DNA from: Pandoraea sputorum
GTDB lineage: Bacteria; Pseudomonadota; Gammaproteobacteria; Burkholderiales; Burkholderiaceae
Direction of reading: 5' to 3'
NCBI RefSeq assembly: GCF_000814845.2
Contig: NZ_CP010431.2
Location: 992,001 to 1,056,000, forward strand
DNA length: 64,000 nt
This document shows, piece after piece, positions 56,781 through 64,000 of the stretch. The notes under the pieces are model-generated. The model saw nothing but the letters and a program-made list of their open reading frames with translations. It was not told where the DNA came from and did no database searches. Within the stretch, counting starts at the first letter, position 1, and each line of letters starts with the position of its first letter. The position numbers were made by a program, and so were the translations under genes.

Positions 56781-56787
56781 GGCGCGC

Positions 56788-57903
56788 GTGAGCGAGAAGA
56801 ACCTTCCCCCTACCCCCAAGAAGATTCAGGACGAGCGCAAGAAGGGGCGTGTCGCCAAGAGCGCCGATCTTGCCGTGTGCATGCAACTTGGCGCGACGCT
56901 CGCGTGGCTGATGTTCGAGGGGCCAGCCCTCTACGACGCGCTGCAAGCGCTGATTGCCCGCATGCTCCTCGTGCTGAGAGATCCGGTGGCGGAAGCTGTG
57001 CAGGGCATGCTCGGCCCGTCGCTGTTGATCTTCGTGCGCTTCGCAGGCGGCCTCGCCGTGCTGCTGATCGTGACGACGTGGCTCGCGATGGTCCTGCAAG
57101 TGGGGGCGCTGGTCGCGCCTGAGGTGATTCGTCCGAAGTATGAGCGCATCGATCCCGTCGCCAAAGCCAAGCAACTGTTCTCGATGCAGTCGCTTTTCGA
57201 GTTTGGCAAGTCACTCGTCAAGGTCGTCGTGCTGGGACTGGTCTTTTTCTATCTGATCCGGCAGTACACGCCGTCGCTGGCCGTGCTTGCGCAGTGCGGC
57301 CCGTCCTGCGGGCTGGCGCTCACCGTGCGGTTGATGTTCTGGTTAATGGCGGTGCTGGTGATCGCTTATGTCGTGTTCGGTGGTCTGGACTTCGCGTACC
57401 AGAAGTATCAGTTGCGCAAGCAGCTCATGATGTCTCACGACGAAATCAAGCGTGAGTCCAAGGAGGTGGAGGGCAACCGCGAGATCAAGAACAAGCGGCG
57501 CGAGATCCACCGTGAGACGATCGAGAGCGGCAGCCTGTCGGACAACGTCAAGCGGTCGACGGCCGTGGTGCGCAACCCTACGCGCCTCGCCATTTGCCTG
57601 CGTTACGTGCCGGGCGAGACGGCTGTGCCGCTGGTGATCGAAAAAGGCCGCCACGCGCGTGCGCGCACCATTGTGCGAATTGCGGAGCGCGAGGGCGTTC
57701 CGGTCGTCGAGCACGTTCCCGTGGCGCGGCGGCTGATGGACGACGTCGAAATCGATGCACCGATCCCGCCGGACCTCTTTGACGCAGTGGCTGCGATTCT
57801 GCGGCTCGCACTGGATTTGCCTTATGAGGTGCAGACGTCCTCGGCCGAGGACGAAGCGCAGGCAGGCCCGGCGACGCGGACTCCCGATGGGGAGGGCGCA
57901 TGA
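56788..57903 (+). CDS. sctU: Type III secretion switch protein SctU with NPTR cleavage motif
   Basis: FlhB/SsaU family, 371 residues: MSEKNLPPTPKKIQDERKKGRVAKS N-terminus, four membrane segments, linker helix with MMSHDEIKRESKEVEGN, and the cytoplasmic autocleaving domain. The motif expected to be NPTH, cut between Asn and Pro, is N263-P-T-R266 (AAC CCT ACG CGC at 57574-57585), in the context VVRNPTRLAICLRY. The Asn-Pro bond is kept, the His is lost. Overlaps the next gene by four bases. Confidence 0.93.
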   Translation: MSEKNLPPTPKKIQDERKKGRVAKSADLAVCMQLGATLAWLMFEGPALYDALQALIARMLLVLRDPVAEAVQGMLGPSLLIFVRFAGGLAVLLIVTTWLAMVLQVGALVAPEVIRPKYERIDPVAKAKQLFSMQSLFEFGKSLVKVVVLGLVFFYLIRQYTPSLAVLAQCGPSCGLALTVRLMFWLMAVLVIAYVVFGGLDFAYQKYQLRKQLMMSHDEIKRESKEVEGNREIKNKRREIHRETIESGSLSDNVKRSTAVVRNPTRLAICLRYVPGETAVPLVIEKGRHARARTIVRIAEREGVPVVEHVPVARRLMDDVEIDAPIPPDLFDAVAAILRLALDLPYEVQTSSAEDEAQAGPATRTPDGEGA

Positions 57904-59180
57904 GCGGGCGACCGACGAATCGGGGGCGGCAGCGTTGGCGTCACGTGTTGCTGATGTCCGGCGCGCTGTGGCTGGGCGGCCTGCCGTCGTTGGCGGCGGA
58001 TCGGGGGTTGCTGCCGCAGCATCCCAGGGTCACGGATGCGCAGATCGCGGTGCCGACGGCGGGACGTGTCGCCAATCGGTCGGGTGGGGCCGGTGGAAGC
58101 GGCGCCGGGTCGCGCGGGGCGCGTGAGACGTCGGACCCACCCGATGCGATCATTGCGACCGATGCGGTGAGCACGCGCGATGCCGCGAGACGCCTCGTCT
58201 CGTCGTTACGGGAGGCCCCGGCACCGGCGCCACCGTCCATCGCGTCGGCGAGGACGGCGAGAACGGAAACGCCGCCCGCGGGACGGAACCTGGAGGCTGA
58301 CCCGAGCGTTGCGCCCGGTCTGGGCAACCATCCCGATCTCGCTGGTCCGGCAACGTTGGCGAGCCGCACACCCGCCAACCCCGGCGCTGTCGCCACTGCG
58401 GCGCCTGCAAATCTCCCCTTCGACGCGCTCGTGCGTCGCGCGGCCCAGGCGACCTCCGTCGATGCGGCCTTGTTGCACGCGATCATCGACACCGAGTCGG
58501 GATACGACCCGCAGGCGGTCTCGGAGCGCGGCGCCATCGGGCTGATGCAGATCCTGCCACGCACCGGGCAGCGTTTTGGTGTTCGCCGTCTGGAAGACCC
58601 TGCCGAGAACCTGCGCGCAGGCGCGTCGTATCTGCGCTGGCTGCTCTCGCGGTTCGATGACGATGTCAGTCTGGCGCTCGCGGCCTACAACGCCGGGGAG
58701 GGGGCGGTATTGCGGTATGGCCGTCAGGTGCCGCCGTTCCCCGAGACGCAGAACTACGTACGTAAGGTCATGGCGAGTTACTCGCGTCTGCGCGCCCCCG
58801 CAGGAGCAGACGCTGTTGTGCCGCCGCAGGCATCAAGGGGCGCTGCTTCGCCGTCTGCCGCGCAGGCACTCGTCCAGACGGATGACCTGGGGCGCAACGA
58901 CATGCGGGACACGATCGCGAACGTGGGCAAGGTGGCGAGAGCCGGGAGTGCAGAAAGGGCCGACAGGGCCGATGTCCCGGACGACAAGAACGCCCGCGCG
59001 TGGCGTTTGCTGCAGGGGCTCGGAGAACTGATCACGCGCAGCCCATCGGCCGACGCCGCACGTCGTGCGGGCAACGCCGATGCCCGCAGGCGCGATCAAC
59101 CAGCGGTTGTCATGCCGTCACGCGTGCGGGAGCGCACCGCCGGCGCGGCGCTTCGGCCTGCCGGGCACGGAGACGGGTGA
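57900..59180 (+). CDS. Type III secretion-associated lytic transglycosylase
   Basis: Peptidoglycan-cutting enzyme that opens the wall for the injectisome, in the role of IpgF/EtgA. 426 residues: signal peptide (about 1-33), a long low-complexity Ala/Pro/Gly/Ser/Thr linker (35-170), and an SLT domain with the catalytic glutamate E199 in HAIIDTESGYDPQAVSERGAIGLMQILP in parts and AAYNAGEGAVLRYG. A further disordered C-terminal tail follows. Coupled to sctU by an ATGA overlap, so it belongs to the secretion operon. Confidence 0.88.
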   Translation: MSGRPTNRGRQRWRHVLLMSGALWLGGLPSLAADRGLLPQHPRVTDAQIAVPTAGRVANRSGGAGGSGAGSRGARETSDPPDAIIATDAVSTRDAARRLVSSLREAPAPAPPSIASARTARTETPPAGRNLEADPSVAPGLGNHPDLAGPATLASRTPANPGAVATAAPANLPFDALVRRAAQATSVDAALLHAIIDTESGYDPQAVSERGAIGLMQILPRTGQRFGVRRLEDPAENLRAGASYLRWLLSRFDDDVSLALAAYNAGEGAVLRYGRQVPPFPETQNYVRKVMASYSRLRAPAGADAVVPPQASRGAASPSAAQALVQTDDLGRNDMRDTIANVGKVARAGSAERADRADVPDDKNARAWRLLQGLGELITRSPSADAARRAGNADARRRDQPAVVMPSRVRERTAGAALRPAGHGDG

Positions 59181-59283
59181 GACTGAGGAAGATATCCCGA
59201 GGCGCAGAACGGCCCCGGAGCGGGACATTGGGGACATTGGGGGCGGTGCTGGCGCTGCGAAGCGTTACCCGCCCCGTGTCGCA

Positions 59284-59910
59284 TCAAAGTGCCGGCACGA
59301 CGTCCGTCGGCACCGTATCCGCGACCGACGGGCGGGCGGACATGCGCTCGAAGTGGCGCGCCAGGTTCGGATGGGCGGCGCGCCAATCGATTTCCTGATA
59401 GCGGAAGTCGAGATAGCCGAGCGCACAGACGACGGCCACGTCGGCCAGCGTGAGGCGGTTGCCCGCGCACCACTGGCGCTCGTCGAGCCCGCGTGCCATC
59501 GCCCGCAGGCTTTCCTCGATCTTGCCGACCTGACGCGCGATGAACACCTGCGAGCGCGAGGCCTCGTCGTGGAACATCTTTTCGACGCGAATCTGGACGG
59601 CGGCGTCCGTCACGCCATCGGCGAGGGCTTCCCAGCAACGCACTTCGGCGCGTTCACGACCCGATGGGGGAATGAGCTTGCCGACCGGGGACAGGGTGTC
59701 GAGGTACTCGCAGATCACCCGGGAATCGAACACGGCTTCGCCGTCTTCCATCACCAGACACGGCACTTTGCCGATCGGGTTCGACTGCTGGATACGGGTG
59801 TCGTCGGCCCAGACGTTCTCCAGCTCGAGCTTGTAATCGAGCTTTTTCTCAGCCAGCACGATGCGGACTTTACGAACGTAGGGACTGGCGAGGGCACCGA
59901 TCAACTTCAT
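59284..59910 (-). CDS. Glutathione S-transferase
   Basis: 208 residues starting MKLIGALASPYVRKVRIVLAEKKL. The thioredoxin-fold half has the cis-Pro in IGKVPCLVMEDGEAVFDSRVICEYLD in parts, and the helical half has LTLADVAVVCALGYLDFRY. Close to the YibF-like bacterial GSTs often found beside purB. Divergent from purB. Confidence 0.92.
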   Translation of the reverse strand: MKLIGALASPYVRKVRIVLAEKKLDYKLELENVWADDTRIQQSNPIGKVPCLVMEDGEAVFDSRVICEYLDTLSPVGKLIPPSGRERAEVRCWEALADGVTDAAVQIRVEKMFHDEASRSQVFIARQVGKIEESLRAMARGLDERQWCAGNRLTLADVAVVCALGYLDFRYQEIDWRAAHPNLARHFERMSARPSVADTVPTDVVPAL

Positions 59911-59984
59911 GTGAATCCTTGATAAATCGCTGTAGCGCGGAGCAGAGTATAACGTGTGAGATGGCCGGGGCCGGGGAATGGTAA

Positions 59985-61424
<1,440 letters not shown>

Positions 61425-61460
61425 GCTCGCGACGCTTCATCTGCATCATCCGTATGACCG

Positions 61461-61487
61461 AAACGGGCCGCTTCTGCGGCCCGTTTT
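61461..61487 (+). terminator. Intrinsic terminator of purB
   Basis: The stem AAACGGGCCGC/GCGGCCCGTTT with a TTCT loop is followed by one more T. Confidence 0.85.
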
Positions 61488-61618
61488 GCATGGTTCTTCG
61501 TTTTTCGTCTTTGTTCGTCGACCTTATGGCTGGCTTCTGTACATATGACCATCGTGTCATACGGGTACGCAGGTTGGTGTGTATCATAGCCGCACAAACC
61601 ATAAGGAGAACCCCACAG

Positions 61619-62071
61619 ATGAAGTTCACTCTCGCAGTGGCTGCGCTCGCCGCCGCCGTCCTCACGCCGACCCTCGCTCAAGCCCAGTTCGCCAAAGCCG
61701 ACGACGCCGTCGAGTACCGTCAGTCGGCGCTGTTCCTGATGGGCAACCACTTCGGCCGCATTGGTGCCGTGGTCAAGGGAGACGCGCCGTTCAACAAGGA
61801 CGAAGTGGCAAAGAACGCCGAACTCGTCGCCACGCTCTCGAAGCTGCCGTGGCCCGCCTTTGAAGGCGGCCAGACGAACGGCAAGAGCAAAGCCAAGCCG
61901 GAAGTCTTCTCCGACAAGGCGAAGTTCCAGCAAGCGGCCGAGAAGATGGAAACTGCTGTGGCCAAGCTCAACACGGTGGCCAAGGGTGGCGACCTCGCGT
62001 CGATCAAGACCGCTTTCGGCGACGCTGCGCAGACCTGCAAGAGCTGCCACGACAGTTTCCGCGCGAAGTAA
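61619..62071 (+). CDS. Cytochrome c' (class II c-type cytochrome)
   Basis: Periplasmic four-helix heme protein. 150 residues with a signal peptide (cleavage likely after LAQAQ) and the heme motif CKSCH at the C-terminus starting at residue 140, the class II arrangement. A strong AAGGAGA ribosome binding site precedes the ATG. It faces the b-type cytochrome gene convergently and may exchange electrons with it or bind NO (inference). Confidence 0.92.
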   Translation: MKFTLAVAALAAAVLTPTLAQAQFAKADDAVEYRQSALFLMGNHFGRIGAVVKGDAPFNKDEVAKNAELVATLSKLPWPAFEGGQTNGKSKAKPEVFSDKAKFQQAAEKMETAVAKLNTVAKGGDLASIKTAFGDAAQTCKSCHDSFRAK

Positions 62072-62107
62072 GCTGTCTGGCATGTCTGGCGTGTTCTACG
62101 CGCCAAC

Positions 62108-62142
62108 AAAAAAGCCGGTCGTTTTAAGCGACCGGCTTTTTT
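62108..62142. terminator. Bidirectional intrinsic terminator
   Basis: A 14-bp perfect stem (AAAAAAGCCGGTCG with its complement), 7-base loop; A-run and T-run in the arms let it end both the cytochrome c' and the convergent cytochrome b transcripts. Confidence 0.9.
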
Positions 62143-62183
62143 CATTGGGGCGACGCCGACATCGGTCGGCCCTTGGTGCGTCG

Positions 62184-62879
62184 TCAATATGACGGCAACG
62201 CCGCCACCGCCGGTGTGAGATGCACGATGCGGTACACGAGTGCCGACGCCAGCACGATCAGCACCAGCGCGCCCGCGCGCACCCGCCAGTCGTCACGTGC
62301 CGGATGCACGGGGCCGGGCAGCGTCTTGTCGCCGAGAATCATCGGCCGCACCAGATCCTTCTTGCGTGCGATGCGGTAATACACAATCGCCAGCACATGC
62401 AATGCCACCAGCGCGATCAGCACCCACTGATTACGCAGATGCCAGCCGGTGAGCATGTCGCTCGTATCCTTGTCGATGAACTTGACGAGCGGTCCGTCGT
62501 TGAAGATATCGTCGTTCGAGAACAGGCCCAGCGCGACCTGAATGCCGAAGAACAACAGCATGGCGATGACCGAGAGGCCGCCGAGCGGCGTGTGTCCCGC
62601 GAAGCGCGCCTGCATGTCCGACGCTTCCGACGTGCTGCGCAGCGAGCGGACGAACGTGCGCGGCCCGGTCATGAACGCAGAGAAACGCGCATAGCGCGGA
62701 CCGGCGATGCCCCAGATCAAGCGGAAGATCAGCAACGCGAGCACGGCGTAGCCGCACCAGAAGTGATAGATCATCGCGTTGCCACCAGTCTTGGCGGTGA
62801 CGTAGGCGGCGACGGCCAGTACCACGAACGACCAGTGGAACAAACGTGTCGGCAAGTCCCAGATGCGTATCGGCTTCAT
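62184..62879 (-). CDS. Cytochrome b561-type membrane protein
   Basis: 231 residues, four to five membrane segments. N-terminus IRIWDLPTRLFHWSFVVLAV with the first heme histidine; further histidines in IYHFWCGYAVL, LTGWHLRNQWVLIALVALHVLAIVYY. Typical of the soluble-cytochrome-linked b/b6 family that accepts or donates electrons to small c-type cytochromes, in agreement with the neighbour. Confidence 0.92.
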   Translation of the reverse strand: MKPIRIWDLPTRLFHWSFVVLAVAAYVTAKTGGNAMIYHFWCGYAVLALLIFRLIWGIAGPRYARFSAFMTGPRTFVRSLRSTSEASDMQARFAGHTPLGGLSVIAMLLFFGIQVALGLFSNDDIFNDGPLVKFIDKDTSDMLTGWHLRNQWVLIALVALHVLAIVYYRIARKKDLVRPMILGDKTLPGPVHPARDDWRVRAGALVLIVLASALVYRIVHLTPAVAALPSY

Positions 62880-63061
62880 CGGCGTGAAAATTCGTAAATT
62901 GCGAATTCCGCGAGATTACCGCAAGCCCGTGGCGCGTGCACGTTCGGCAGGGGGCATCCACGTTGTGAAACCACCCGCATCGGGAGTCGGACATTCGCTG
63001 TCAGGCTGGCAGCCATTTCCACGCAGGTCTCGTTTGCGCCCGCGCAACGGGCCGTCCAGCC

Positions 63062-64000
63062 ATGACTCGCACGTCTGCCGATATCCCGGCGGCGACGCTC
63101 GCCTCGCCAGCCGATCCCCGACTCCCTTGCTTGCTGCGCCTATGTGCGGTCGTCATGCTCGCGACGTGGCTTGGCAATCTGCTGATCCGTGGCTTCGGCG
63201 TCATGGCGCTTACGCCCGACGCGCACTACGTTGCTGTCACCACGAGTGCGCGTGAATGGATGCTCTGGCTCTGGTACGGCATGCGCTATGACGTCTTGCT
63301 AAGCAGTTGGGGAGTGTTGGCATGGCTGCTGCCGTTGGCGATCGGGCGGGCGATGTTCGCGTCGACACCTGCCATGCGGGCGACTTTCGTCGCGGGGGTC
63401 GTGCTCTGGTTTGTCACCGTGAACGCAGCGGGACTGGTCGAACACTTCTACCTGCGATACTTCGGTGTGCCGTTCGGCCCTCAGATCTTCAGCATTTTTG
63501 ACGACGATGTCGGCGTCGCCATGGACGCCGCAGCCCATCTGCTCCCCGTAGGCACGGCGTTGCTGTGCGCGTTGGGGCTGGCGCTTATGCAGACGTGGTG
63601 CACGCTGCGCCTGACGCTGGTCCCGCAGCGACGGGCAACATGGCGCGACGCCATCGTGCAGATCGCGGTGATCACGATGCTTTGGATGGCTGCCTGTGGC
63701 GAGCCTGCGGCGCGGCTGACGGCGCAGGAGGGTGTCAGCGTGGCGCGGCGTCCGCTGCTCGACGAGTTGCTCGTCAACACGCCTGTGCGGCTTTACCTCG
63801 CGCTGCGGCAAAGCCGGGAAGCCCCCGGGCGGGCCGACAGCCCGAATCGTGCGCTGAAGTCGCATGGTTTCGAAAATGCCGCTGCGCTCGCCCAGGCCTT
63901 GCGTGTCGCTGGCCGGAGCAGCAAAGGAGACGAAGGAGACGATGGTGGCGAGGGGCATGCGTACGATCCGACAGCGGCGCTTCAGCGCGCGGCGTGGCAT
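63062..64000 (+). CDS. LTA-synthase-like (sulfatase family) membrane protein, 3' end cut off
   Basis: Open from the ATG at 63062 to the window edge, 313 codons. Four or five membrane segments are seen (for example LCAVVMLATWLGNLLI, VLAWLLPLAIG, AGVVLWFVTVNAAGLVEHFY), then YLRYFGVPFGPQIFSIFDDD, which matches the membrane part of LtaS/MdoB-like proteins, and then the start of the extracellular linker. The catalytic sulfatase domain would lie outside the window, so the substrate cannot be judged; in Gram-negatives this family includes phosphoglycerol transferases. Confidence 0.72.
   Translation, partial: MTRTSADIPAATLASPADPRLPCLLRLCAVVMLATWLGNLLIRGFGVMALTPDAHYVAVTTSAREWMLWLWYGMRYDVLLSSWGVLAWLLPLAIGRAMFASTPAMRATFVAGVVLWFVTVNAAGLVEHFYLRYFGVPFGPQIFSIFDDDVGVAMDAAAHLLPVGTALLCALGLALMQTWCTLRLTLVPQRRATWRDAIVQIAVITMLWMAACGEPAARLTAQEGVSVARRPLLDELLVNTPVRLYLALRQSREAPGRADSPNRALKSHGFENAAALAQALRVAGRSSKGDEGDDGGEGHAYDPTAALQRAAWH

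Overview
The window is high-GC, densely coded chromosomal DNA of a betaproteobacterium of the order Burkholderiales. The gene families and synteny (gltIJKL, rplM-rpsI-argC-erpA, tyrS-dtd, ruvCB, a hexR/edd/eda/gntT/gntK cluster, split pntAA-pntAB-pntB) fit Burkholderiaceae, and Pandoraea is my best guess at genus (inference from gene style, not proven). No tRNA, rRNA operon, insertion sequence, prophage or CRISPR array was recognised.

Layout. 1-3.2 kb: a glutamate/aspartate ABC importer operon whose first gene is cut by the window edge. 3.2-6.3 kb: a class II amidotransferase, pyrC and a DUF3025 gene. 6.3-6.7 kb: RNase P RNA. 6.8-10.4 kb: an OsmC protein, an intergenic stretch holding a candidate small RNA, then rplM-rpsI, argC and erpA. 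10.4-21.8 kb: anmK and a murein peptidase on the minus strand, tyrS-dtd, a PEBP protein, a phosphoglycerate-mutase-like phosphatase, an MpaB oxygenase, ruvCB, hemJ, a nonsense-disrupted HCCA isomerase and a 2-hydroxyacid dehydrogenase. 21.9-27.7 kb: the Entner-Doudoroff/gluconate unit, with hexR divergent from edd-eda-gntT-gntK. 27.8-38 kb: rlmL, an unrecognised protein, mtnN, transhydrogenase pntAA-pntAB-pntB, nudJ-mnmA and a membrane-anchored glutamate-synthase-domain protein.

38.2-59.2 kb is the main accessory region: a type III secretion system of the SPI-2 (Ssa/Esc) family. The gene-by-gene match includes small diagnostic subunits: SsaG, SsaH, SsaI, SsaE, SsaM and probably SsaB/SpiC. It is built in blocks: araC-sctF-sctG-sctI-sctJ-sctK-sctL-sctW (+); an InvB-like chaperone, ssaE, sctD, sctC and ssaB (-); a lone LuxR-type response regulator (+); then ssaM-sctVNOPQRSTU plus a lytic transglycosylase (+). 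The needle, rod, rings, export gate, sorting platform, ATPase and gatekeeper are all present. No translocator, recognised effector or sensor kinase is visible. sctQ needs a frameshift at a G6 run, and SctU carries NPTR instead of NPTH.

59.3-64 kb returns to housekeeping: a glutathione S-transferase, purB, cytochrome c', a b-type cytochrome and the start of an LTA-synthase-like membrane protein. Because purB and mnmA-nudJ are close neighbours in other proteobacteria, the secretion system appears to sit inside an older housekeeping neighbourhood.

The observations I find most worth checking are the candidate small RNA with an anti-Shine-Dalgarno loop upstream of rplM, the rearranged SPI-2-type system with its sctQ and SctU anomalies, and the unrecognised protein at 29.2-30.3 kb whose ribosome binding site lies in a hairpin.
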